The notes beneath the pieces are model-generated. The model was not told the DNA's origin, searched no databases, and saw only the letters and a program-made list of their open reading frames with translations. 64,000 nt of DNA from NCBI GenBank assembly GCA_019359375.1, contig JAHHHL010000006.1, forward strand, positions 123,748 to 187,747, in the 5' to 3' direction. This document shows, piece after piece, positions 29,902-40,195 of this stretch. Position numbers and translations under genes: made by a program. This stretch comes from Lyngbya sp. HA4199-MV5 (GTDB lineage Bacteria > Cyanobacteriota > Cyanobacteriia > Leptolyngbyales > Leptolyngbyaceae). The stretch's first letter is position 1. The number at the start of each line of letters is the position of its first letter.

Positions 29902-30465
29902 ATGAAAGAGAAGCCCTTACCTGAGGCGTTAGACCGTCTTTTTGAGCCATTTACGGAGCCAAACAATCTCTTTACAGCGTTGGTGTCAGCCCTGGGAGCG
30001 GTACTGCCGTGTGATCGCTGCTTCCTTTATTTACGGGAGCCAACACAAAAGCGAGGCATCATTACCCACTGCTGGTCATGTGATGGTCACGACGCAGAAA
30101 CATGGCTTGGAGCCGACTGGTTAGAAGACCCCAGCGCGCCTGAAGATCCGCTCATGACGATCGCCCTGCGTACTCCGGTTGCCGTGTTTGTGGATGATGT
30201 TGAAACCACGAGTCATGAGGTGGTCGATCGCGCTTACGAGCGGGAGAAATTTCGTCACCGAGCACTGGTTCACGCACCCATTTATGACGATCATTTGCTC
30301 ATCGGTATTTTGGAGTGTTCTATCTTTGCAGAGCCGCGAGTCTGGACAGAGGGCGATCGTCAACTCATCGCTTGCCTGCAAGCAAAGCTCACGGAGCCAG
30401 CAAACACTTATATTGAGCAATACCAGCCTTTTAAGTACTTATGGGAAGGCAGATCCAACGGTTAA
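29902..30465 (+). CDS. GAF domain-containing protein
   Basis: LFTALVSALGAVLPCDRCFLYLREP...HRALVHAPIYDDHLLIGILECSIFAEPRVWTEGDRQLI. Confidence 0.85.
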   Translation: MKEKPLPEALDRLFEPFTEPNNLFTALVSALGAVLPCDRCFLYLREPTQKRGIITHCWSCDGHDAETWLGADWLEDPSAPEDPLMTIALRTPVAVFVDDVETTSHEVVDRAYEREKFRHRALVHAPIYDDHLLIGILECSIFAEPRVWTEGDRQLIACLQAKLTEPANTYIEQYQPFKYLWEGRSNG

Positions 30466-30701
30466 AGCAGAAAGGTTTAACGTGTTCAGAGGCTGCGATC
30501 GCTGAAAGTCTGTATTCCATTACACTACCGAGTCCTCATAGTACCGCTAGAAACTAACCATACGCGTCAAAAACTCTCTTCATGACTCAGTTCATTTTCT
30601 CAATCAGGCAGCGATGGCAAGCGTGTTGGTGATTAAAGATGAGCGTCAATGATGGGAAAACGCACCCCTTGCATTAGTCAAACTGCCTGAAAGGAAACAT
30701 T

Positions 30702-31151
30702 ATGTCAGATATTGAAATTCCGACCATTACTGAGAAACTACTTGCCGCTAAGCAGGCAAAAGGACTCACCTTTACCGATTTGGAACAAGCGATCGGTCGG
30801 GATGAGGTGTGGATTGCAGCCGTGTTCTATCGGCAAGCCAGCCCCTCAGAAGATGAAGCCAGTAAGCTACTCAGTGCTTTAGGACTGAGTGCTGATCTTA
30901 TCCCTGCCTTGACCGCTTCTTCCGTCAAAGGCTTGGGACCGATCGTACCCACCGATCCGCTCATCTACCGCTTCTACGAAATCATGCAGGTGTATGGTAT
31001 GCCGATCAAAGCAATCATTCACGAAAAGTTTGGCGATGGCATCATGAGCGCGATCGATTTCACCCTGGACATCGAAAAAGAAGTCGATCCCAAGGGCGAT
31101 CGGGTCATAATCACCATGAACGGCAAGTTCTTACCCTACAAGAAGTGGTAG
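30702..31151 (+). CDS. cynS: Cyanate hydratase (cyanase)
   Basis: [36 protein letters not shown] contains the Arg, Glu and Ser catalytic context. Confidence 0.97.
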   Translation: MSDIEIPTITEKLLAAKQAKGLTFTDLEQAIGRDEVWIAAVFYRQASPSEDEASKLLSALGLSADLIPALTASSVKGLGPIVPTDPLIYRFYEIMQVYGMPIKAIIHEKFGDGIMSAIDFTLDIEKEVDPKGDRVIITMNGKFLPYKKW

Positions 31152-31200
31152 CCAACCGTTGAATGTCACCTTGGCTGCCCTATGCGGTGCAGCCTCTAAT

Positions 31201-31752
31201 TCACTGCTTGCCAAAGCGCAATTTCATCAATTGCTGTTGTGCAGCGGGATCTAAAGCGTGGGCAAGGAACCGAGTGGAGGGCTTTTTGGATGTTTTTTGC
31301 TGGCGCTGTACTCGACGCGCGATCGCCTCCACTTCTGCACCTAACCGCTCAGCGGATAGCCACTCTGCCCCGTAACCCACAACCGTTAGCTGCTGTGCGC
31401 GATCGGAGGTTGCGACGATGAGCCGCTGCTGAAATTTTCGCAGGTCGTAGCGAAAGTCAGCGCAGGCTTTTTCAATATAAGTATCGGCAGTCTGTCCAAA
31501 ATCTGTGTAGCAAACAGATAGGTTAGGGGTAATGACTTCGCGGCTACTACCAGTCTCCCGATATTGAGAATCAAAGATGATCTGGGTATCAAACCCTTGA
31601 AACGCACTGTAGCCTGCTAATGCCTCCACCAACTGACGACGTGCAGGTTCCAACCCATCACGATCGCGGATTTGCCGCAAGTCAGCCCACAGCCCGACGA
31701 CATTGTAGCCATCGACCAAGAGCACAGCTTGGGGAGACGATCGTCGCGGCAT
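31201..31752 (-). CDS. NYN domain protein (YacP-like)
   Basis: AVLLVDGYNVVGLW; VCYTDFGQTADTYIEKAC; VATSDRAQQLTVVGYGAEWLSA. Confidence 0.88.
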   Translation of the reverse strand: MPRRSSPQAVLLVDGYNVVGLWADLRQIRDRDGLEPARRQLVEALAGYSAFQGFDTQIIFDSQYRETGSSREVITPNLSVCYTDFGQTADTYIEKACADFRYDLRKFQQRLIVATSDRAQQLTVVGYGAEWLSAERLGAEVEAIARRVQRQQKTSKKPSTRFLAHALDPAAQQQLMKLRFGKQ

Positions 31753-32022
31753 AGCTAAAAATCAAAGGGCGTGATTGGCATTCGCTTAACCTCAGACTCA
31801 TTCAATCATCACACATTTTGTTGAGTTCTGTTACAAACCGTTTGGACAATACCAAACCTTTTTGAACCAAGAGCACCCAGTGTACCCACATCCGGCTTCT
31901 GAATCTGAATGCACGCAGACGACTTGAATCTTGCGTGAAAAACTATACTGCTGTGCAGATTTCAACCTGGTTGAACTTCGTTAAAAGAAAGGAGTGAACA
32001 ATCTTTTACTTCTTAACAGTCC

Positions 32023-33177
32023 ATGCAGCGTAAGGTTCAGAAACGGACGACTCAAGCGCGATCGCGTCAAAAGCGATCCCTGCAAAAGCATCTGCGAGCA
32101 GTGACAACCGCCGACCCGATCAAATCAGCAGAGGAAATCGGCTTGCGGTACGTTGTAGACAATATTCCCGGCATTCAGCGCAAACGTTCTGGTAAGAAAG
32201 GGTTTGCCTATTTTGAACCCAATGGCGATCGCATTCGTGATCCAGACGAAATTCGCCGCATTAATGCGCTAGCCATTCCGCCAGCCTACAAGAATGTGTG
32301 GATTTGTCCCTTTGCTAACGGGCATTTGCAAGCAACCGGGCGCGATGCCAAAGGACGCAAGCAATATCGCTATCACCCACTGTGGCGCACGATTCGCGAT
32401 CAAAGCAAATTCACTCGGTTGCTTGTGTTTAGCCAATCGCTACCGCAAATTCGGCAACGTTTGGAGCACGATCTGTCGTTACCAGGTTTACCAAAAGAAA
32501 AAGTACTGGCTGCGATCGTTCGCCTCATGGAGCTGACTCGCGTTCGCGTTGGCAATGAAGAATACGCTCGCTCTAACCAATCCTATGGTTTAACAACATT
32601 GCGAGACGAACACGTTGATATTACAGGCTCCAAAATTCAATTTCAATTTCGCGGTAAAAGTGGTGTTGAACACGATATTGAGCTGAACGATAAACGCTTG
32701 GCTAAAATCGTTAAGCGATGTCAGGATATTCCTGGTCAGGAGTTATTTCAATATCGGGATGAAGCGGGGCAGTATCAGACGATCGACTCTGGCACCGTTA
32801 ACAGTTATTTGAAAACCATTACTGAGCAAGATTTTACAGCTAAAGATTTTCGCACCTGGGCAGGCACAGTACTAGCGGCATCAGAGCTTACAGACATTGG
32901 CACCTTCACCTCCGAAACAGCGGCGAAGAAGAACATCGTTCAGGCAGTCAAAACAGTCGCTTCCTATCTCAGAAACCGTCCGGCAACGTGTCGCAAATAC
33001 TACGTTCATCCAGCCATCTTAGACGCATATCTGGATGAATCATTGCATCAAATTATGCAAAAACATGCTGCGATCGTGGTTGAAAATAGCCTTGCCTTGA
33101 AACCTGAAGAACTAGCCGTTGTTGCCGTGTTGGAACAGCAGTTGATGCGCGAACTACAGTCGCCGATCGCCTCCTGA
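32023..33177 (+). CDS. DNA topoisomerase IB
   Basis: [78 protein letters not shown] (catalytic Tyr context). Confidence 0.95.
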   Translation: MQRKVQKRTTQARSRQKRSLQKHLRAVTTADPIKSAEEIGLRYVVDNIPGIQRKRSGKKGFAYFEPNGDRIRDPDEIRRINALAIPPAYKNVWICPFANGHLQATGRDAKGRKQYRYHPLWRTIRDQSKFTRLLVFSQSLPQIRQRLEHDLSLPGLPKEKVLAAIVRLMELTRVRVGNEEYARSNQSYGLTTLRDEHVDITGSKIQFQFRGKSGVEHDIELNDKRLAKIVKRCQDIPGQELFQYRDEAGQYQTIDSGTVNSYLKTITEQDFTAKDFRTWAGTVLAASELTDIGTFTSETAAKKNIVQAVKTVASYLRNRPATCRKYYVHPAILDAYLDESLHQIMQKHAAIVVENSLALKPEELAVVAVLEQQLMRELQSPIAS

Positions 33178-33385
33178 AAAGGCGGGGAACGGGGAACGGG
33201 AAAGGGGGAAAGGTTTATCGATCAGCTCCTTCGTCTTTTCTATTTCGCCGTTCGCCCCTGATCGATCGACAACTTCTTCAAATCGAATTGGTATAACTCG
33301 GTATCTGTTGTCGCTCAAACCCAAAAGACTACTGACCATTAAGCGGTACGATGAAACATGCAAAATGAGGAACTTCGACGCTGCT

Positions 33386-34759
33386 ATGCCCAACGCGTAT
33401 GTCATTGGTCTTGGAAAATCGGGAATGGCCGCCGCTCGATTACTTAAACGCGAAGGATGGCACGTCACCGTTAGCGATGCGGGTATCTCTGATAGTTTGC
33501 GCCAGCAGCAGCAGCAACTTGCAGCCGAGCAGATCCCTGTTAAGCTCAGTGAATCATTTAGCCCTCAGCACGTTGAGACCTTAGCACAGTCTCTCCAGCG
33601 AATCGTCGTTAGCCCTGGTGTTCCCTGGGATCTGCCGGGTCTGGTGCGTGCCAGAGAACTTGGTATGGAAACGATCGGTGAAACCGAATTGGCGTGGCAA
33701 CATCTAAAAAATTGCCCCTGGGTCGGCATTACAGGCACCAACGGTAAAACAACCACCACTGCACTCATTGCCGCCATCTTTCAAGCCGCAGGGCTACATG
33801 CGCCTGCTTTTGGCAATATTGGCTATGCTGCTTGCGAAGTGGCGCTAGAGGAGAAGAAGCCTGATTGGGCGATCGCCGAACTCAGCAGTTATCAAATCGA
33901 ATCTTCGCCCTCGATCGCGCCTCGCATTGGCGTATGGACAACCTTCACGCCCGATCATCTGAGTCGCCACAAAACGTTGGAGCGTTACTGCGAAATCAAG
34001 TCACACCTGCTGAGCCAATCTCATCAGCAGATCTTCAATGGAGACGACCCGTTTCTACAAAATCTGGGTACGCAACAGCTTGCTCCCGTGCGCTCAGATG
34101 CCTGCTGGACAAGTGTAACGGGCAAGACTATGTTAACCAATGGTTCCGCTCAGAGTGTTTACATCGAAGATGCCTGGGTGCGCACACCGACCGAACTGAT
34201 TTTGCCGGTGAGTCTGCTGCGGATGCCCGGAGCGCATAATCGGCAGAACCTTCTGATGGCAGTTGCCGCTGCAAAATTGGCAGGCATCGACAAACACGCG
34301 ATCGCCCATGCGATCGCCACCTTCCCTGGTGTACCCCACCGTCTGGAGCATATTCGCACCTGGCAAGGCATCGACTTCATCAACGACAGCAAAGCCACCA
34401 ACTACGATGCGGCAGAAGTTGGGTTGTCAGCCGTGAAACATCCTGTCATTCTCATCGCGGGTGGCGAAGCAAAACAAGGTGACGATCACGCCTGGATTGC
34501 CGCCATTCAAGCCAGAGCCGCTACGGTTCTGCTGATTGGCAACGCAGCTTCTGCCTTTGCTGAACGCTTACACCAGGTTGGCTACACCACCGTTGAAATT
34601 GTAGAGACGATGGAACAAGCCGTCACACAATCGACGACGCTTGCCAAACAGTATCAAATCCCTGTCGTGCTCCTTTCCCCCGCCTGCGCCAGTTTCGACC
34701 AGTACCAAAACTTTGAACAGCGCGGTGATCACTTTCGCACACTGTGTAAGGCGTTGTAG
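33386..34759 (+). CDS. murD: UDP-N-acetylmuramoylalanine--D-glutamate ligase
   Basis: [47 protein letters not shown]; likely start 33386 (ORF from 33308). Confidence 0.95.
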   Translation: MPNAYVIGLGKSGMAAARLLKREGWHVTVSDAGISDSLRQQQQQLAAEQIPVKLSESFSPQHVETLAQSLQRIVVSPGVPWDLPGLVRARELGMETIGETELAWQHLKNCPWVGITGTNGKTTTTALIAAIFQAAGLHAPAFGNIGYAACEVALEEKKPDWAIAELSSYQIESSPSIAPRIGVWTTFTPDHLSRHKTLERYCEIKSHLLSQSHQQIFNGDDPFLQNLGTQQLAPVRSDACWTSVTGKTMLTNGSAQSVYIEDAWVRTPTELILPVSLLRMPGAHNRQNLLMAVAAAKLAGIDKHAIAHAIATFPGVPHRLEHIRTWQGIDFINDSKATNYDAAEVGLSAVKHPVILIAGGEAKQGDDHAWIAAIQARAATVLLIGNAASAFAERLHQVGYTTVEIVETMEQAVTQSTTLAKQYQIPVVLLSPACASFDQYQNFEQRGDHFRTLCKAL

Positions 34760-34806
34760 ATAGGAGATCTCTACACAAAGAAGCACACCTTATTAAATTC
34801 GCGTTT

Positions 34807-35385
34807 CTAAGGTGTAGGAACTGCTTGCGGAGAAACTAGCCCCGGTGTGACTTTGCCACCTGTCTTAAATTCTCGACCGTCGGGCATTTTAGCTCCATCC
34901 AGTTTTGCGTCTGTCAGCGTAGCGCCTCCCATGCGTGCCCGCAGCAGGTTCGCCTTTTGCAGATTGGTTCCCACTAAAGTGGCTCCCCGCAAGTTGGCTC
35001 CTTCCAGGTTGGCATTGCTCAAATCGGCACCTGACAAATCAGCACCTGACAAATCGGCTCCATAAAGATTAGCTCTACCCAGCTTTGCCCCCTTCAAATC
35101 TGCTCCGTTTAGCTTGACCAGTGCCAGGTTTGCTTTCTCCAAATTGGCATTCGTCAGCAGGGCATACTCTAGATTGGAGCCTTGAAATGCCGCTTCGACA
35201 AGATTGGCACCGCTGAGATTAGCTCCTTGAAGGTCATAGCTATACAAATTAGCTCCAGCAAGATCACAATTTGCACACGCACGATCGTCAATCAATTTCT
35301 TCAGATGATCAGGGTTGGCGGCTGTGGCAACAGTTGCTAGCGTGAGCGCCAGAATGCTCAGAATGGCTGGAAGAGTCAGTTTCAT
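34807..35385 (-). CDS. Secreted pentapeptide-repeat protein
   Basis: Signal peptide MKLTLPAILSILALTLATVATA; tandem A(D/N)LxxA repeats; start at 35385 (ORF to 35457). Confidence 0.9.
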   Translation of the reverse strand: MKLTLPAILSILALTLATVATAANPDHLKKLIDDRACANCDLAGANLYSYDLQGANLSGANLVEAAFQGSNLEYALLTNANLEKANLALVKLNGADLKGAKLGRANLYGADLSGADLSGADLSNANLEGANLRGATLVGTNLQKANLLRARMGGATLTDAKLDGAKMPDGREFKTGGKVTPGLVSPQAVPTP

Positions 35386-35440
35386 GGAAGAGGAGCGGTT
35401 TGGAATTGTGAGGCAAGGGTACGATCGTCCGCCTGATTCC

Positions 35441-35571
35441 CTAGGGGCTGTCATCAATTAATACTACACATTGCTTGCAGCAAGGATTCCAGCCCCTAGC
35501 CTCGTGTGTTGGGACGGGCGTGACACTGCTGATATTGCAAGGTTTCGGAGCTAATTGATGACACGCCCTAG
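35441..35571 (+). mobile_element. 131-bp CTAG-bounded MITE-like element, copy B
   Basis: CTAGGGGCTGTCATCAATTA ... TAATTGATGACACGCCCTAG; 18/20 TIR match. Confidence 0.85.
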
Positions 35572-35709
35572 ATGATTGATGGCAAAACGGATGATCGCTA
35601 TCTCCAGTAAACCGCGATCGGGCTGCATCCGTCCGCTGGTTGTCAAAGTTTGCCCCACAACCTACTTGTACGAGTTGACCTCCGAGCAACCCGCCACCGT
35701 TAGTTGCTT

Positions 35710-35925
35710 CTACAGAATCGTTGAAAGCTCATTGACAATCTGTACTCGTCCCTTCCGTAAAGAGTGCAAGAGGCGATCGATGCAGTGCAGTTCCTCTTCG
35801 CTTGTGGGTTCGTGCAACAGCACTGCCAAGATGCCGTAGCGATCGGCTACCGTCATCTTTCCAGAGACGCTGACTTGAGCAAATAGTTCAGAGATGGCGC
35901 AAGGCAGTGGACTGATAGCAACCAT
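35710..35925 (-). CDS. Conserved small hypothetical protein
   Basis: ISELFAQVSVSGKMTVADRYGILAVLLHEPTSEEELHCIDRLLHSLRKGRVQIVNELS: amphipathic, protein-like composition. Confidence 0.65.
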   Translation of the reverse strand: MVAISPLPCAISELFAQVSVSGKMTVADRYGILAVLLHEPTSEEELHCIDRLLHSLRKGRVQIVNELSTIL

Positions 35926-36111
35926 GACGACAATTAGAACTCGATGGTTTTAGTATCGAGCCTTTGGCATAAAGTTCCAGTGACAGCCCAACGTAGAACC
36001 TGTGATTCCTTCTACATCGGTAGGTGATCGCGGTCAATACTCTAACGTGATCTACGTCACACAATTCGTAAGATGCAACGGTCAAAACTCTGCTATACAG
36101 CGCGCCCAGCC

Positions 36112-36528
36112 TTAACAATTGTTGCCGGAAGACGGCAGGGACGGTTGAGAGGGCGATCGGGCAGCACCAAAAATGGGGGTGGGATCAAGCCCTGTAATTT
36201 GCTGAAACTGATCGGGTGAAATGGTGCTGGCGCGTTGTTGTGTTATGGAGTCGCTCCTGGTAAGCGCCTGTTCTTCCCATTGTTTGAGCAGCTCATACGC
36301 TTTAGCTAGAAACGCACAGCCTCGCAGAAGCGGCACCTGGAGCCAGCCATCAACCAGTGTTTCAACGAGGGCAAGCTCAATAAGGGGAGATGGATAATGG
36401 GCAAAGAGCAACTGTAAATCGTGTTCAAAGGCTTCTGCGTCACGACCATCCAGTTGGTAACTGCTGACAATATGTTTGACTCGCTGCCAGCTAAGCTGTA
36501 CTCCAAGTTCCATGAAAATCCTCGTCAA
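36112..36528 (-). CDS. Conserved hypothetical protein
   Basis: 138-aa ORF, globular composition (ELALVETLVDGWLQVPLLRGCAFLAKAYELLKQWEEQ). Confidence 0.7.
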   Translation of the reverse strand: MTRIFMELGVQLSWQRVKHIVSSYQLDGRDAEAFEHDLQLLFAHYPSPLIELALVETLVDGWLQVPLLRGCAFLAKAYELLKQWEEQALTRSDSITQQRASTISPDQFQQITGLDPTPIFGAARSPSQPSLPSSGNNC

Positions 36529-36635
36529 GGCACCTCACTTGAGTGCTCTGCCTATAAATACTCTATCTACGAGTGCTCTACCTAATGACCGATTGTAGCC
36601 CACCTTGAGCGAGGACCGAATCCGATCGCACGTCC

Positions 36636-36766
36636 CTAGAGCGTGTTATCAATTAGCTCTGAAACCTTGCAGTATCAGCAGTGTCACGCCCGTTTCAACA
36701 CGTCAGGCTAAGGGCTGGAACCCGTGGTACAAGTAATGTGTAGTCGTAATTGATGACAGCCCCTAG
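36636..36766 (-). mobile_element. 131-bp CTAG-bounded MITE-like element, copy C (inverted relative to A and B)
   Basis: CTAGAGCGTGTTATCAATTAGCTC ... TAATTGATGACAGCCCCTAG. Confidence 0.8.
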
Positions 36767-36832
36767 CACCAATGCCAATCATGCAATCGCAGTCATCTCA
36801 AGAGCTACTGTCTATTTTCCTACAATCGCTCT

Positions 36833-37858
36833 CTAGCTTTCGTAGCCAGGAATCACATGATGCTGTACTTCTTCATAGGCAGCGAGTTGAAGCTTGAGGA
36901 ATTGATTTTGGTCTTCGATCGCCTTTAACTCTTCCAGCTTTTGCAGAATGGCGTGGGTAAAGTTGTTGGCATCGGGCAGTTGATCTGCAATCCAGGAGGT
37001 TTCCACCTCAATTTCAATCATTTGTAACGCCCGTCGGTATTCCCGCACGAGCCGTTGGCTGTTAGTAATCTGCTGCTTCAAGATTGTGATCGCGCCCGTC
37101 GTTCTAAAGATGCGCGGAGCATAAAGTTGTTGATCTACATCGACCATTTTGCGCTTCAAGTCTTCTAGCCGATCGATAAGCCCCTGGTTGGCTTTGCACT
37201 CGTGGTTGATTTCATCGATGCGATGCTCAATCTTGACCTTCTGCGTTAAAAGACGCTGATCCCCTGTTAAACGCCTCCCCTCATGCCCTTGTGCATCCAA
37301 TGGTGGACTGGTTAACTGAGCACTATTGGTCACTTTGAGATAGGCTAGTACGCCCAGAGCCGTCACGATCGAGACGAGAAAAACGTTCACCCCGCTTAAG
37401 AGAAAAGAACCTGTCAAAAGCCCAAGGACGATCGTGCTTAGGGTCACGGTTCGGTGAGTGGTACTGGGTACGGGCTTCGGCAGGACGTAGCGCTTACCAG
37501 TCGTGTGGTTGGTGACGACAACGAGCTTTTTCATCAGGTAGCCCTGCATGGTGTAGAGCACAGACACCACATCGCCATAGTGAACCGAGAGCGGGTCTGC
37601 TTTGCCAGGGATCGAAAACTGAAGCTGCTTTAAGTTGCGATCGGGCGTTGTAATTTGCAGCGTGTAGTGCCGTTTGTGAAAACTGGGCAGCTTGTCGCTA
37701 AGAAATAGCAGTGGTTCGCTGATGGAAGAATGCTTAGAGAGCTTGCCATGCACCAACCCATAGCGACGTTGACAGGCTGCACAAGTGATCTGCGGCATGG
37801 TGTTGTTGAGGTCAGCGATCGGTCGAGAGCAGGTAGGGCAATAAAGCGACAGTTTCAT
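36833..37858 (-). CDS. Hypothetical membrane protein with N-terminal zinc-ribbon-like motif
   Basis: YCPTCSRPIADLNNTMPQITCAACQRRYG; two adjacent TM segments; C-terminal coiled coil. Confidence 0.78.
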   Translation of the reverse strand: MKLSLYCPTCSRPIADLNNTMPQITCAACQRRYGLVHGKLSKHSSISEPLLFLSDKLPSFHKRHYTLQITTPDRNLKQLQFSIPGKADPLSVHYGDVVSVLYTMQGYLMKKLVVVTNHTTGKRYVLPKPVPSTTHRTVTLSTIVLGLLTGSFLLSGVNVFLVSIVTALGVLAYLKVTNSAQLTSPPLDAQGHEGRRLTGDQRLLTQKVKIEHRIDEINHECKANQGLIDRLEDLKRKMVDVDQQLYAPRIFRTTGAITILKQQITNSQRLVREYRRALQMIEIEVETSWIADQLPDANNFTHAILQKLEELKAIEDQNQFLKLQLAAYEEVQHHVIPGYES

Positions 37859-38358
37859 TGAGTCAAAAATTCAGTGACAACTGGTTCCAAGCGCTCCCAG
37901 ATTTCCCTGAAACGCGCAGATTTAGTAGCGATAGCTCAAACTTTGAGAGCGAGGGTGCAACAGGTGCGCCAATGAGAACAGCTAATAAGAACAACTGACA
38001 AGGCGAATTTGAAGAGAACGTGTATCTTCTGTTAATCAATAAAAAGTGGGATAGCAGCGATTCACTTCATCTTAGACTGCGATGCGATCGCTGGGAGGCT
38101 GACGTAATGTCGTCTTAACGATCGAATCTATCAAAAGACCAAGCCATGACAACAGCAAAATTAATGCTTGTGGTAGAGGGATATAACTGTAATTTTTCGC
38201 AACATTACCCCAGCGCTTTACGTAGCGTTTGCAACTAACTGAACGTTAGACCTGTGGATAGGCATGAGCCATCACGAAGTAAAGGAAAGCTCTAGCAGAA
38301 GGAGCGAACTCTTATCTAACTTTTTCTGATAAGGCTGCTGTTGAAGAGGGAACACATA

Positions 38359-39213
38359 ATGCCAATCGCCATTAGAGACGATGTCGTCTACATCATGTTG
38401 AAAAAGATCCAGGACAGCGATCGTGTCCCTGGAACAGATCCAGTCGCGTTTAGTCAAGCTGATTTCGTCGGCATCGAATTAGCAACCGCAGGTTTTCTTG
38501 GTCATCTCGATTATCTAAACCAAGAGCACTATATCAACGCTGAATTCAGTGGTAACGCCTACGGAAACCAGGATGATGTGCCCAATGTCATCAACTCTAA
38601 AGAAGTTGATTTTTGCATCGCGAACACCTACGGTGCTCCCGATGGTCCCCTGCCACACTTGATTGAGTTTAAGAGAGCAGAGTTAACCGAAAAAGGTCGC
38701 CAAATGCTAGAAGACATGCAAAAGAATCCACCAGAATCAATGAAACGAGGAACCACTGTTCCGATCGCTACTAAAGACACACCTTTTCTTGAGAAGGTAA
38801 AGGTTAAAGGCGGCTTATCCGACCTGTATGATGCAAGAGATATCACAGAAGTTGTGTTTCGCACGATGCGTGACATGATGCCTAATCAAGCGGTCGATCG
38901 TGTTGCGAATGAACTGCATAAAGAGATGGAATCAACCAGCGAAAAAGCGCTTCAAAACGAAATCAGCGAGCTTTGGGAAGACACCAATCCTTTAGTGCGC
39001 TTCATTAGTCGGGTCAGACAACCGCTTGATATTAAGGACGGCACGTTCTTGTTTAGAGTCAAGCAAGAAGCCAGTCTGCAAAGAACGGTTGATCCGGAGA
39101 TTGCTGTTAAAGCTGTATTTTCTGCAACCAAGGACGAATTATCTGAAGACCGCATTCAGGAAGTCAAAGGCTTTTTGCCCGGTGTCATTCGACGGTTATG
39201 GGATGAAGCTTAA
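38359..39213 (+). CDS. Hypothetical protein with C-terminal DUF2267-like domain
   Basis: ATG at 38359 (ORF from TTG 38341); C-terminus FISRVRQPLDIKDGTFLFRVKQEASLQRTVDPEIAVKAVFSATKDELSEDRIQEVKGFLPGVIRRLW. Confidence 0.75.
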   Translation: MPIAIRDDVVYIMLKKIQDSDRVPGTDPVAFSQADFVGIELATAGFLGHLDYLNQEHYINAEFSGNAYGNQDDVPNVINSKEVDFCIANTYGAPDGPLPHLIEFKRAELTEKGRQMLEDMQKNPPESMKRGTTVPIATKDTPFLEKVKVKGGLSDLYDARDITEVVFRTMRDMMPNQAVDRVANELHKEMESTSEKALQNEISELWEDTNPLVRFISRVRQPLDIKDGTFLFRVKQEASLQRTVDPEIAVKAVFSATKDELSEDRIQEVKGFLPGVIRRLWDEA

Positions 39214-39243
39214 TTGTCTCCTTTAGTCGTTTTCTATGTGTAG

Positions 39244-39284
39244 AAAGAAGCGAGTTTTAGCTAACTAACCATACTCGCTTCTTT
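39244..39284 (+). terminator. Candidate hairpin terminator downstream of the DUF2267-like gene
   Basis: AAAGAAGCGAGT (39244-39255) perfectly complementary to ACTCGCTTCTTT (39273-39284), 17-nt loop; weak U-tract. Confidence 0.55.
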
Positions 39285-39632
39285 GCTTTGCATCGCTTGA
39301 AGATGCTCATTAAGAGCAGAGTTGTTTCATTTCAATACCAATTTCACATAAGCTTGTACACAAATGGTCGGCTGAGTCGAGTCTAGTGAACCTCAACAAT
39401 ACGATTCTGCGCACCCTCAAAGAGAATTAGCATTGGCTACGTGGAAACTATTTGTGTTCCTAGCTCGTCTTAGGTTACACGTAAAAGTATGAATAGCGCT
39501 CAGAAGGATGGTCGTGCTTCATCTAACAGCACAAGGGCTGAGCTATTTCAACAGGGCAATTCTTTGCTGTTAGCGGAGGTCGATCTCTAAAAGAACGATC
39601 GTAGACGCGCTTTCTCGCTAAGGAGACTATTT

Positions 39633-40154
39633 GTGCAAACAGAAACAGTGTCGGGAGAAACCATGATGCGCTCAGCGTTACAAAAGGCAGGCAAAATGAT
39701 CACTCGCATCGGGATGCTTGGCAGCATCTTGATTGCCACCGCAATGGTGCTGCCAACTGCAAGCAATGCAACTGCTCAAATGCGTCCTTCGCCTCCCGTC
39801 ATCAATCCACCCTTACCCAGTCAGCAGCAGCCTCCTATTGCCACACTTAGACCGACCAATGGACTGGTAGGTGTTAAGTTGATCAACAAAACTGGGGCTG
39901 ACATTGCCTATCAGGTGATTGGTGATACACAGGTGCGGACGCTGGTAGGACGATCGACCGTAACGCTACAAGCCCTGAAAACGCCCGCCAACGTCACGTT
40001 CTATCGGCGCGATCGAGGGTTTTTGCTCGTGAATCCGCAGGTGCCTACAACGGCTGCCAATACGATCGAACTCACGCTTACTGAAACCACTGACTTTGCC
40101 CTTGATAAAACAGCACTTACCATTGAGTCCGATGGTGAAGTTTACTTAAACTAG
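39633..40154 (+). CDS. Secreted hypothetical protein
   Basis: Signal-like IGMLGSILIATAMVLPTASNATAQ, proline-rich linker, beta-rich C-terminus. Confidence 0.75.
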   Translation: MQTETVSGETMMRSALQKAGKMITRIGMLGSILIATAMVLPTASNATAQMRPSPPVINPPLPSQQQPPIATLRPTNGLVGVKLINKTGADIAYQVIGDTQVRTLVGRSTVTLQALKTPANVTFYRRDRGFLLVNPQVPTTAANTIELTLTETTDFALDKTALTIESDGEVYLN

Positions 40155-40195
40155 GGCAGAATAAATGCCATTGCTTGCAGCGTGAGCGAAACCTT

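Noticed and set aside
34785-34815. 8-bp inverted repeat ACACCTTA/TAAGGTGT between murD and the pentapeptide gene
   Set aside because: Short stem overlapping the stop region with no U-tract; too weak to call a terminator
35441-35689. 82-aa minus-strand ORF ending ...HEARGWNPCCKQCVVLIDDSP
   Set aside because: Encoded by element copy B; similarity to the 23819 ORF reflects the DNA repeat, not protein selection
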